From: Verrucomicrobiota bacterium
GTDB taxonomy: Bacteria > Verrucomicrobiota > Verrucomicrobiia > JABWAM01
Assembly: GCA_023269615.1 (NCBI GenBank)
Contig: JAHFSY010000007.1
Location: forward strand, 1-64,000
Length of the DNA: 64,000 nt
Direction: 5' to 3'
Both the position numbers and the translations under genes were made by a program. Position 1 is the stretch's first letter, and each line of letters begins with the position of its first letter. The notes beneath the pieces were generated by a model. It saw only the letters and a program-made list of their open reading frames with translations. It made no database searches and was not told the DNA's origin. This document shows, in pieces, positions 37,142 to 45,069 of the stretch.

Positions 37142-38299
37142 CTACGGCAGCCATTCCAAGTCCTCGAAAAATCCGCGTCGTTCGACCTGCGGAAGCATGG
37201 CCGTGACGCCCCTGGCTTGGTCCAGAATGTACCCGTGCCGGGCGCCGATGTCCTGAAGCGCCGCATTGAGTCGGGATGCGTCATGGATGTTTTCCGTGCC
37301 GCCGGCCTTGATTTCGATGCCGATCCGTTCGTTGCCGCGATCGAGCACGAGATCCACTTCGGCTCCGGCCGCCGTGCGCCAGAAGAAGAACTGGGTGTGC
37401 GGACGGACCAGCCGTTCGCGTCGGATGATCTCCTCGATCACAAAGCCCTCCCAGCTTCCCCCACGGATGGGATGGTTGTCCAATTCCTCCAAGGTGTTGA
37501 GGTTCATCAGGTGATGGAGAAGCCCGGGATCCCGGAGATAGACTTTGGGTGATTTGGTCAACCGTTTGCCCACGTTGCGGAAGTAGGGAGGCAGCAGCCG
37601 GAGGAGGAAGGTTTGTTCCATCCAGTGGATGTAGCGTTGGGTTGTGTGATGCGTCACCCCAAGGGCTGAACCGAATTGCGAGAGGTTGAGCAGGCCGCCT
37701 TGATGATGGGCCAGCATGGTGAGGAGACGACGAAGCAGGATGGGCTGGGGCTGGAGACCCAGATGGGGGAGGTCGCGTTCGACATACGTGCGAAGGTAGG
37801 ACTCCCACCACTGACGGAAATCGCCGTGCAGGGCGTCGGGAAAGCCGCCCCTCAACCACAATTTCTGCGGCTTGATGCTCGGCGGGCCCTCCCTCGTTTC
37901 AGAACAGGTGAGAGGATCCAATTCAAGGATTCCAACGCGCCCGGCGAGCGTTTCCGATACCTGGCGGACGAGCGTCGGCTGCGCGGATCCCAACAGGCAG
38001 TAGCGACCGTTGCGCTTGCGATCCTCGTCAATGACACCCCGGAGGGTTTCAAAGAGGACGGGAACCATTTGAGCCTCATCCAGAATCATGGGGCGCTCCG
38101 TGTGGCGTTCGATCTGGAAACGGGGCTCGGAAGTGAAGAGGCTGCGCGTCCGGGGATCTTCCAGATCACAATAAAACGCCCCGGGAAGAAACGCCTTCGC
38201 GAGCGTCGTCTTGCCCACCTGACGGGGACCGAGAATCAGCACGGCGGGAAACTGCTTCCACAGCTTCCTCAATACTGTCCTTGATGCGCGATTCCACAT
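37142..38299 (-). CDS. AAA ATPase with DUF4143 nuclease-like C-terminus
   Basis: The 385-residue protein has a Walker A GPRQVGKT (24-31), a Walker B-like MILDEAQM, and the C-terminal DUF4143 domain with YLRDPGLLHHLMNL, WEGFVIEEI and the restriction-fold pattern EVDLVLDRGNERIGIEIKA. These ATPases are common, often mobile or selfish, and their role is undefined. I chose the ATG at 38299. A near-perfect inverted repeat (38302-38336) stands right before the start and may be its operator. Confidence 0.85.
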   Translation of the reverse strand: MWNRASRTVLRKLWKQFPAVLILGPRQVGKTTLAKAFLPGAFYCDLEDPRTRSLFTSEPRFQIERHTERPMILDEAQMVPVLFETLRGVIDEDRKRNGRYCLLGSAQPTLVRQVSETLAGRVGILELDPLTCSETREGPPSIKPQKLWLRGGFPDALHGDFRQWWESYLRTYVERDLPHLGLQPQPILLRRLLTMLAHHQGGLLNLSQFGSALGVTHHTTQRYIHWMEQTFLLRLLPPYFRNVGKRLTKSPKVYLRDPGLLHHLMNLNTLEELDNHPIRGGSWEGFVIEEIIRRERLVRPHTQFFFWRTAAGAEVDLVLDRGNERIGIEIKAGGTENIHDASRLNAALQDIGARHGYILDQARGVTAMLPQVERRGFFEDLEWLP

Positions 38300-38301
38300 A
38301 T

Positions 38302-38336
38302 CTTGTAATTTGGATCTTAAACATCCAAAATACAAG
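38302..38336 (-). promoter_or_regulatory. Inverted repeat at the DUF4143 ATPase start, probable operator
   Basis: Arms CTTGTAATTTGGAT and ATCCAAAATACAAG (14 bp with one mismatch) flank CTTAAAC, ending 3 bp before the ATG at 38299. Its AT-rich sequence and position suggest an autoregulatory site or a hairpin over the ribosome-binding region. Confidence 0.45.
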
Positions 38337-38487
38337 TAGTTTTCCAGCCTGAAAATTTCTCTCAATCCTGAAATCCTGTCAAAAAATCCGGGACGGCCTC
38401 ACGATCCCGGTCGCGGAAGGGCATCCGCTAAATCCTGCAGTGAGGCGTGACTCATGATCAGGCGGGCGACGCCATGTGCCGATGGCA

Positions 38488-39432
38488 TTACGATTTTGGA
38501 TGTTCCACGAAAAACTTCCAAATGACCTGTGTGGCGTTAAAGTCGCGGCAGACTTTTCCGATCACTCTCTGGGGCAGGTATTGCGTGCCGCCCGGCCAGG
38601 TGTGGCCACCGCCTTCGATGGTGTAAAACACGACCTCGGTGTTGTCCTTGCCGCCGGACCAAGTGGAAATTTTCACCCGCGTACCATCATTGGGATCGGT
38701 GTCGGGAAGTTCCGTGTTCACGGGATCCTTCTTGCATCCGTCGTGGTCCGCCCATTTTTTGACCGTGTCCAAGGCGCTGATGCCGCTGCCGCGTCCGCCC
38801 ATGCCGAGGAGTTTGACATCGCCGCCGTTGTAGGGGACGAGTGGATCCTCGGTGCCGTTGATGGCGAGCACGGAGACAGGATGGCTGGGTTTGAAGTTTT
38901 CGGCCATCGGTGACGCCATGAGGCCTATGACGGGGGCGATGGCGGCGAAACGGTCGGAGAGTTCGGCGCCGACGCGATTGGAGAAGAAGCCTCCGTTGGA
39001 TGGACCCGTTGCGTAAATGCGTTTGGGATCAATCGAATATTGGTGCTCGAGATGATCGAGCAGCGCGGTGACGAATCCGATGTCATCCACGTGCTCACGC
39101 TGGGCCGTGATCTTCGTGCTGTTCCGTCCATCATTCCAGCTTTTGTCCACGCCCTGGGGATAGACCACGATGAAACCCTCCTTGTCCGAGAGCTCGGAAA
39201 ACCCCGTGAATTTTCCGCTGGTCTTCGCCTCGCCGCCGCCGCCATGAAACACGAAGATGAGAGCTGCGGGCTTTTGCTCCGAGTAGGAAGCGGGAACGTG
39301 AACGAGATAAGTCCGTTCAAGATCGCCCACGGTGATCGTTCCGTCATACGTGCGGTCGTTTTCTGCGTGGAGGCTGGGTGCGTTTGCGAACAACGGGAAT
39401 GCAAATAGGGCAAGGAGAAGGAATGGTTTCAT
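38488..39432 (-). CDS. Secreted PHB-depolymerase/feruloyl-esterase-like hydrolase
   Basis: The 314-residue protein has a signal peptide (cleavage near LHAEN). It has the catalytic elements of the Esterase_phd (LpqC/CE1-like) family: HGGGGEAK (oxyanion loop), GPSNGGF (Ser nucleophile), NGTEDPLVPYNGG (Asp) and GGGHTWPGG (His). Members hydrolyse polyhydroxyalkanoates or feruloyl and acetyl esters on polysaccharides; the substrate here is not known. It is followed on the same strand by the TauE/SafE-like gene (42 bp upstream in sequence). Confidence 0.85.
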   Translation of the reverse strand: MKPFLLLALFAFPLFANAPSLHAENDRTYDGTITVGDLERTYLVHVPASYSEQKPAALIFVFHGGGGEAKTSGKFTGFSELSDKEGFIVVYPQGVDKSWNDGRNSTKITAQREHVDDIGFVTALLDHLEHQYSIDPKRIYATGPSNGGFFSNRVGAELSDRFAAIAPVIGLMASPMAENFKPSHPVSVLAINGTEDPLVPYNGGDVKLLGMGGRGSGISALDTVKKWADHDGCKKDPVNTELPDTDPNDGTRVKISTWSGGKDNTEVVFYTIEGGGHTWPGGTQYLPQRVIGKVCRDFNATQVIWKFFVEHPKS

Positions 39433-39473
39433 ACACCATCAGACGTTGCGAATGATGGATTGGTTACACGTTT

Positions 39474-40196
39474 TCACATCCAGATCAATTTGATGCCCGC
39501 GATGGTGAGGACGATGGCGAGCAGGCGCTTGATGATCTCGGGAGAGAAGCGGCGGCTGCCGAACCAGGAGCCGATCGCGCCGCCTCCCACGGCGGCCACG
39601 AGCATGGGGATGGCGAATGACGGAAGCTGACGGGTGCTGCTGAAATTTCCAAGGAGCCCAGAAACGGAATTCATGAGAATGAACAGGGCGGAGACGGCAG
39701 ACGCGTTTTTTGTGCGGGCCCATCGCATGAAGATCAGGAGCGGGGTGAGGAAGATGCCGCCTCCGGTTCCCGTGAGGCCAGCCAGCAGGCCCAGGCCCGC
39801 GCCCACGGGGATCGCAACAATTTTGGATGGTTCGCGGGGATGGGCGTCCTCGCGTGGGCGGAGAAGAAAGTGGATGGCGGAAAATAGGAGGACGACGCCC
39901 ACGACGATCTTGAACGTGTGGGCGGGCAGACGGAGATACCCGCCCGCGAAGGCGAACGGAAGGGAGAGAATGGCAAACGGCCAGAAGAGGGGCCACGAAA
40001 AATGTCCGGCGCGCCAGAATTGAAACGTTGCGAGGCAGGCCACGGCAATGTTGAGAACGAGCGCGGCGGGCTTGATGGCGTCCGGCGCGAAATTGAACAG
40101 GGCCATCACTGCGATGTATCCCGAGGCACCTGCGTGACCGACTGACGAATAGAGAAATGCCACGACAAGGATGGCGAGGCAAAGCATGGACAACAT
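39474..40196 (-). CDS. TauE/SafE-family membrane permease
   Basis: A 240-residue integral membrane protein with about seven hydrophobic helices. It shows the two-repeat layout of the TauE/SafE (DUF81) family: AFLYSSVGHAGASGYIAVMA near the N-terminus and GLTGTGGGIFLTPLLI in the second half. Members export sulfite, sulfoacetate or related anions. The substrate is unknown. The upstream gap holds an ATTTATC heptamer array. Confidence 0.85.
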   Translation of the reverse strand: MLSMLCLAILVVAFLYSSVGHAGASGYIAVMALFNFAPDAIKPAALVLNIAVACLATFQFWRAGHFSWPLFWPFAILSLPFAFAGGYLRLPAHTFKIVVGVVLLFSAIHFLLRPREDAHPREPSKIVAIPVGAGLGLLAGLTGTGGGIFLTPLLIFMRWARTKNASAVSALFILMNSVSGLLGNFSSTRQLPSFAIPMLVAAVGGGAIGSWFGSRRFSPEIIKRLLAIVLTIAGIKLIWM

Positions 40197-40201
40197 TCAG
40201 G

Positions 40202-40222
40202 ATTTATCATTTATCATTTATC
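40202..40222. repeat. ATTTATC heptamer array
   Basis: Three exact 7-bp ATTTATC units lie in the 73-bp gap between pheS and the TauE/SafE-like gene. It is one of the period-7 arrays of this genome. Confidence 0.7.
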
Positions 40223-40269
40223 AGATTTCCATCTCCAAATGACAAATGGTCCATGCCAGATGTTCCATG

Positions 40270-41274
40270 TTAAAACTGGTGCAGAAATCTCACATCGTTC
40301 TCGTAGAAGAGCCGGATGTCGTCAATGCCGTGCAGGATCATGGCGATGCGTTCAACGCCCATGCCGAAGGCAAAGCCGGTGAATTTTTCCGGGTCGTATC
40401 CCACGGCCTTGAAAACATTCGGGTCCACCATGCCACAGCCGGCGATCTCGAGCCATTTCCTGCCTTTGAGACCAAGCGATGTTGCTGAGAAATCAATTTC
40501 GAAACTGGGCTCGGTGTAGGGGAAGAAGTGCGGGCGGAAACGCGTCTTGGTTTCGGGCCCCAACAGTTCGCGAAAGAAAAATTCCATCGTTCCCTTCAGG
40601 TCTGCAACTGAAACTCCCTCAGCCACATAGAGTCCCTCGATCTGGTGAAAGCAGGCGCTGTGCGTGGCGTCCACCTCGTCGCGGCGAAAGACGCGGCCGG
40701 GGGCGATGATGCGGATGGGCGGCTTGTGCGTCTCCATCACGCGGATTTGCACGGTGGAGGTCTGCGTTCGCAAGAGCCGTCCATCCTTCAAGTAGAGCGT
40801 GTCCTGCAAATCGCGCGCGGGATGGTCGCCTGGCGTGTTCAGCGCGTCGAAGCAATGCCACTCGTCCTCGATCTCGGGGCCCTCCGCGATGGTGAAGCCG
40901 ATGCGTTGGAAAATGGCGACCACGCGTTCCATCGTTTGTGTGAGGGGATGAAGGCGTCCGACCGGGCGCATGCGGCCGGGCAGCGTCGTGTCGAATCTTG
41001 CCGCATCCGCGCCGGCGTTTGCATTTTCGAGATCATCCTTGCGTTGCTCAAAGGCCGACTGCACGGCGATCTTGGCCTCGTTGGCGAGTTTGCCGAGGCG
41101 CGCGCGGTCAGCGGGAAGAGCCGAGCCGAGCTGCTTCATGAGGTCCGGCAAACTTCCCTGGCGCCCGAGATATTTGACGCGCACGGCCTCGAGCGAATCG
41201 GGGTCCGTGGCGGCGGTGAAGTCGGCGGGCGCCTGGGATTTCAGCGCGACAAGTTGTTCTTCCAGCGAGGGCAT
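40270..41274 (-). CDS. pheS: Phenylalanine-tRNA ligase alpha subunit
   Basis: The 334-residue protein has an N-terminal coiled coil (about 1-85) and the class II catalytic domain: RLHPLTQTMERVVAIF, APGRVFRRDEVDATHSA (motif 2) and GFAFGMGVERIAM (motif 3). It pairs with PheT to charge tRNA-Phe; no pheT lies in the window. It follows rpmI-rplT on the same strand, as in many bacteria, but an R1 repeat is inserted between rplT and pheS. Confidence 0.95.
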   Translation of the reverse strand: MPSLEEQLVALKSQAPADFTAATDPDSLEAVRVKYLGRQGSLPDLMKQLGSALPADRARLGKLANEAKIAVQSAFEQRKDDLENANAGADAARFDTTLPGRMRPVGRLHPLTQTMERVVAIFQRIGFTIAEGPEIEDEWHCFDALNTPGDHPARDLQDTLYLKDGRLLRTQTSTVQIRVMETHKPPIRIIAPGRVFRRDEVDATHSACFHQIEGLYVAEGVSVADLKGTMEFFFRELLGPETKTRFRPHFFPYTEPSFEIDFSATSLGLKGRKWLEIAGCGMVDPNVFKAVGYDPEKFTGFAFGMGVERIAMILHGIDDIRLFYENDVRFLHQF

Positions 41275-41300
41275 GGGTTTTAATGATACCCGGAATTCAT

Positions 41301-41407
41301 GAGGTAGCGCGCGCTCGCCGAGCGCGCCGCAGGCCTCGTTTTACATCGTAAGTCCATTTCACCGTGGAATTCTATGACGGCGCGTTCGGCGAACGCGCCC
41401 TACCTCG
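41301..41407. repeat. R1 repeat element, complete
   Basis: It starts GAGGTAGCGCGCGCTCGCCG and ends GGCGAACGCGCCCTACCTC, forming terminal inverted repeats. The core shares TTTACATCG...CCATTTCACC-type sequence with other copies. It sits between rplT and pheS inside what is usually one operon. Confidence 0.82.
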
Positions 41408-41431
41408 GATTGAGATGCAGCCGCAAAGCGG

Positions 41432-41797
41432 TCAGGCCGCCTTGGGCAGCGCGCCCTTGGCTTGCTCGACGAGTTTTTCAAACGCCTTGGCATCATGCTC
41501 GGCGAGGTGCGCGAGAATTTTGCGGTCGAGGCCGACGCCGGCCTTGCGCAGCCCCTCGATGAGGCGGCTGTAGGTGAGGCCGAGCGAGCGGGAGGCGATA
41601 TTGATGCGCGTAGTCCAGAGATAGCGGAAGGTGCGCTTTTTGAGCTTACGGCCGATGTAGGACCATGTCCTGGCCTTGTCCTGGGCATCAGCCGCATAGC
41701 GGTAGAGTTTGCTTCGGTTGCCTCGATATCCTTTTGAGGCTTTGACGACGCGTTGTCGGCGGCGCTTGCTGGCGCCGGCATTGGTTGCGCGGGGCAT
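41432..41797 (-). CDS. rplT: Ribosomal protein L20
   Basis: The 121-residue protein is L20: basic N-terminus PRATNAGASKRRRQ, KASKGYRGNRSKLYRYA, WTTRINIASRSLGLTYS and the C-terminal LAEHDAKAFEKLV. It binds 23S rRNA early in large-subunit assembly and in other bacteria represses its own operon. It follows rpmI by 126 bp, an unusually long gap. Confidence 0.97.
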   Translation of the reverse strand: MPRATNAGASKRRRQRVVKASKGYRGNRSKLYRYAADAQDKARTWSYIGRKLKKRTFRYLWTTRINIASRSLGLTYSRLIEGLRKAGVGLDRKILAHLAEHDAKAFEKLVEQAKGALPKAA

Positions 41798-41923
41798 GGT
41801 GTATTCCTTTCCTTGAGGCGTCCCGCATCATGGGCGGAAACTTCGTTGGCCTGCTTTGGTTTGGTTTGGGTCTCCCTCGCGTAGTGCGGGGGAGGGTGCG
41901 GACAATGGATGTCCGAAAAATGA
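41798..41923 (-). other. rpmI-rplT spacer with GC-rich hairpin
   Basis: This 126-bp spacer is longer than usual. Around 41870-41892 it contains an imperfect GC-rich hairpin (CTCCC near 41871 pairing with GGGAG near 41890). It could be an L20-type regulatory site or an attenuator; nothing conserved is recognised. Confidence 0.3.
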
Positions 41924-42115
41924 TCAACCGAAGGGCAAGTTCAAGATCACGCGGTGGGTATCGGTGTGATGGGCTTCCCGCGTTCCCATGGTTTGCCGGC
42001 GTTTCTTGGATTTCTTGCTGCTGGCGAGGTGGCGTCGTCCGGCGCTGGTGCGCATGACTTTGCCGGTGCCGGTGATTTTGAAACGTTTGCGTACCGCCTT
42101 GTTGGTCTTCTGCAT
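41924..42115 (-). CDS. rpmI: Ribosomal protein L35
   Basis: The 63-residue basic protein matches L35: MQKTNKAVRKRFKITGTGKV and SSKKSKKRRQTMG. The ATG at 42115 gives the family's normal length; the open frame extends further upstream only by chance. It heads rpmI-rplT-pheS; infC is not upstream here. Confidence 0.93.
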   Translation of the reverse strand: MQKTNKAVRKRFKITGTGKVMRTSAGRRHLASSKKSKKRRQTMGTREAHHTDTHRVILNLPFG

Positions 42116-42305
42116 GGTGTCTAAATGGGTTGAGCCGGCCACTTTGTGGGTTGGCAAATAAAAATGCAAACCTGAACTTTGAAAAAAACGGATGCATTTT
42201 CTTTCAATCAAGTGTGATGAAGGACTGGAAAGAAAAACCATGCAACCTGAACCCGGTGTTGATAGTTGAGCGTGGAAGCGTGAAGGTGACGGCATATCTT
42301 TTCGC

Positions 42306-43004
42306 ATGAAACTCGGCCTCCTACTCGCCTCACCACCGGAACTTCCAGAGCCCGCGGAAGTTTACCGCGCAGCTTCCGACGCCATGAGGCGCAAGGACGA
42401 TGTTTATCTCTACCTGGTGGATGAGGGCGTGAGAAACCTGGACCGTCCCGAGATCGAGGAATTGCGCAAGGGTGGCATCAAGCTTTTTGCCTGCGCGTAC
42501 GGCGCGAAGAGGAGGAAGATCGCATGGGATTCGGACAAGGCCACTTTCAGCGGTCTCACCGTGCTGGTGGACATGATCGCGGGATGCGACGAATTCCTGG
42601 CATTCACCCCTCTGGGCGTGTCGCCGCGGGGCACCGCCCAAAAAAAATCCTCCTCGTTGCCCCGCACGCTGATCACGATCACTGAGGACCCGGGCGAAAG
42701 CCACCGCCCCGCCGAGGCTGTCCGCATCGGCGCCGGCATTGGCGGATGGAAAAAAACGGAGGTGGATTTTCTCCTGCACGGCCCCGCCTCAAAAATCCTT
42801 TCCCCCTACGCCGATGAATGGGTGGACGGTGAAAACTACGAGCATTACATCCCCCTCGTCCGCGAGTGGAAACGCCCGGTCCTCCTCGCCCCCGACGCCG
42901 AGGATTTCACCGAGCTAGCGGAATCGGAAACCACGCACCAACGCTGCACCGAGGCCCAGGTGAAACAACTGACCGACGCGGCGTCGTTTTTTATTCCGTT
43001 TTGA
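42306..43004 (+). CDS. DsrE-like protein with duplicated domain
   Basis: The 232-residue protein looks like two DsrE/TusD-like alpha/beta modules. The first has AASDAMRRKDDVYLYLVDEGV and GIKLFACAYGAKRR, with a Cys where DsrE proteins carry a sulfur-relay Cys. The second has RTLITITEDPGESHRPAEAVRIG and TEVDFLLHGPAS. Sulfur relay is a family-based guess. It has no signal peptide. It is divergent from rpmI. Confidence 0.5.
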   Translation: MKLGLLLASPPELPEPAEVYRAASDAMRRKDDVYLYLVDEGVRNLDRPEIEELRKGGIKLFACAYGAKRRKIAWDSDKATFSGLTVLVDMIAGCDEFLAFTPLGVSPRGTAQKKSSSLPRTLITITEDPGESHRPAEAVRIGAGIGGWKKTEVDFLLHGPASKILSPYADEWVDGENYEHYIPLVREWKRPVLLAPDAEDFTELAESETTHQRCTEAQVKQLTDAASFFIPF

Positions 43005-43017
43005 GAAATCGTGCCAT

Positions 43018-44076
43018 TCATGCGGCGCGACTCCGTTCGCTGGTGCGGCCAGGCATCAAACGATGCCGTATCGCGAGACTTGGAACCTCAACGATTCGGT
43101 AAAAGCTATAGCCAGCAATGGCAACACAGGCCACCACCACAAGCACTTGGATGACGGGAACCTCGGGCAGCCTGGCCAGAAGGCGCAAGGATGCGTCCAG
43201 CGTAAACGCATGGGTCAGGTAAACGCTATAGGATGTTGACGCGATCCAAAACACCACCTTCGTGTCCGAAAAGCATAGCGGCTGGCGGTCCACAACAGTC
43301 ACAAGAAGAAGCAGGAAAAACACAGCGACTGCGGTGTAAAATAGCGGGTATCGGAGCGAGTCAGGCAGCATGGCCGTCACGATAACCACCGATAACGCTG
43401 GTAAGATAGCTATCGATGCGAAACGTCGGAATACAACCCATTCCTGGGGGCGCCTGACGTGCAAAAACGAGGCCCATACTCCGAGGAGCAATCCCTCGTA
43501 GCGAAGGTGGGTTGCGGTATAGTAGTAGCCGAAGGGGTGGGTTTCGGATGGATGGCAGATCAGAAATCGGCATACGGCTGGAATCACAGCCAATAATAAA
43601 AAGAATATGTGTGAGCGACCGGGGGCGCGGGCCAGACTCAAAGCCAGGATTGGCATAACGAGGTAAAAATGCTCCTCGATACATAATGACCAGCTTATAA
43701 GAAAAAATGGGATACGCTCGTAGTAATTTTGGAGGAACACCAAATAGCCCACATCAAACGCCTCGCCACGCGCAAGTAGAACACCAACGTAAGAAATGAC
43801 CAATGCCACGAAGTAGGGAGGAACTGTTCGAAGTGCACGCCGACCGATAAAGCGACCAATCTCGACATGACTAAATTGAGCGTACTCCCTCCAAAACAAG
43901 CTGCCAATCAGCCACCCGGATAGAACAAAGAAGAGATCGACACCGTATATGCCATATTGAGTAAACGCAATGATGGCTGGCAGGGTCACGGGCCAGCGCT
44001 GGCAGATGTGAAATGCCAGGACCATTACGATTGCGATTGCCCGAAGCAGATCAAGATTAGTGTTACGAGTTCGCAT
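43018..44076 (-). CDS. Acyltransferase 3 (OafA-like) membrane protein
   Basis: The 352-residue protein has about ten membrane helices and the acyltransferase-3 signatures: NTNLDLLRAIAIVMVLAFH, GVDLFFVLSGWLIG, RRALRTVPPYF and SWSLCIEEHFYLVMP. It should transfer acetyl or other acyl groups to a cell-surface glycan or lipid. I chose the ATG at 44076; a GTG at 44106 would add ten residues. Its base composition is more AT-rich than its neighbours, which may point to transfer. Confidence 0.88.
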   Translation of the reverse strand: MRTRNTNLDLLRAIAIVMVLAFHICQRWPVTLPAIIAFTQYGIYGVDLFFVLSGWLIGSLFWREYAQFSHVEIGRFIGRRALRTVPPYFVALVISYVGVLLARGEAFDVGYLVFLQNYYERIPFFLISWSLCIEEHFYLVMPILALSLARAPGRSHIFFLLLAVIPAVCRFLICHPSETHPFGYYYTATHLRYEGLLLGVWASFLHVRRPQEWVVFRRFASIAILPALSVVIVTAMLPDSLRYPLFYTAVAVFFLLLLVTVVDRQPLCFSDTKVVFWIASTSYSVYLTHAFTLDASLRLLARLPEVPVIQVLVVVACVAIAGYSFYRIVEVPSLAIRHRLMPGRTSERSRAA

Positions 44077-44107
44077 CGATGGGTGGGTGGCAGCCTGACG
44101 TGGCACA

Positions 44108-45067
44108 TCATGCGCGAATGGACTTCATCCGCTCCATCAGGACGCCGTAGCGCAGCCCCCTCAGGCTGGCGGTGATTTTTTTTGCGCCCAGGGTACGCAT
44201 GGCGGTCACGAACAAGGCGACGCCGGCCACGATGATGTCGGCTCTCTTGCGGGGGATGCCGTTCCATGCGACGCGCTCGGCGTTCGTCAGGGATTTCAAT
44301 TTTTCAAGCAGTGCTTCGAGCGTGCGGAGTGTCAGGGTGTGGCCGTGCACCCGGTGTTCATGGAAGGTGGGATGGTCAAGGTCGAGCACTGCGGCGGTGC
44401 TGATGCTGCCGCCGGTGCCGATCATCACGCAGCCCTTCGCTGTAAAATTGCGGCGCAACGATTGAAGTTTTTTGTCGTACCACGCTAGCATGCGTCGAAA
44501 GGATTCCTCCGTGCACGGATCGCCTCGGATGAACCGCTCGGTCATCCGCACGCAGCCAAGCCCCAGCGAAACGCGGTGTGAGATGCGATTGCGCGTTCCG
44601 CGGATCCATTCGGCGCTGCCGCCGCCGGAATCCATCACAAGAATGCGCGAGCGCGGCCCGGCGAGTTTGGGGTCGCTCGTGGCTCCTCGATAGATCAGCT
44701 CCGCCTCCTCGTTGCCGCCCAAGACGCGCAGGCTGAAGCCCATGCGCTTGCGAAACTGTTTCTCAAATTCGCGGCGGTTGGAGGCATCACGAACCGCGCT
44801 GGTCGCCACGGCGATCCATTCCCTGGCGTGAAGCTTTTTTGCCTCCTTCTTGAATGTGCGCGCTTCGTCGAGAGTCCGCTTCATCGCGGGCCTCGAGAGC
44901 CGGAAATGATGGTGGATGCCCTCGCCCAGCCGCGTGCCGGAACTTTTCTCGAGCAGGATGCGCGGCGCCGCGAGGGGGCGGAGTTCCGCCACAAGCAGCT
45001 TGATGGAGTTCGAGCCCATGTCGAGTACCGCGATGCGACGGGTTGGATGTTTGAATTTTCGGGACAT
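44108..45067 (-). CDS. Ppx/GppA-family exopolyphosphatase
   Basis: The 319-residue protein has the actin-like ATPase-fold elements of Ppx/GppA: RIAVLDMGSNSIKLLVAE, AVATSAVRDASNR, VLGGNEEAELIYRG, VMDSGGGSAEW and VMIGTGGSIST. It should hydrolyse polyphosphate or guanosine pentaphosphate. It is the short form without a C-terminal HD domain. It lies 2 bp after the ArnT-like stop and probably shares its transcript. Confidence 0.92.
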   Translation of the reverse strand: MSRKFKHPTRRIAVLDMGSNSIKLLVAELRPLAAPRILLEKSSGTRLGEGIHHHFRLSRPAMKRTLDEARTFKKEAKKLHAREWIAVATSAVRDASNRREFEKQFRKRMGFSLRVLGGNEEAELIYRGATSDPKLAGPRSRILVMDSGGGSAEWIRGTRNRISHRVSLGLGCVRMTERFIRGDPCTEESFRRMLAWYDKKLQSLRRNFTAKGCVMIGTGGSISTAAVLDLDHPTFHEHRVHGHTLTLRTLEALLEKLKSLTNAERVAWNGIPRKRADIIVAGVALFVTAMRTLGAKKITASLRGLRYGVLMERMKSIRA

Positions 45068-45069
45068 GT

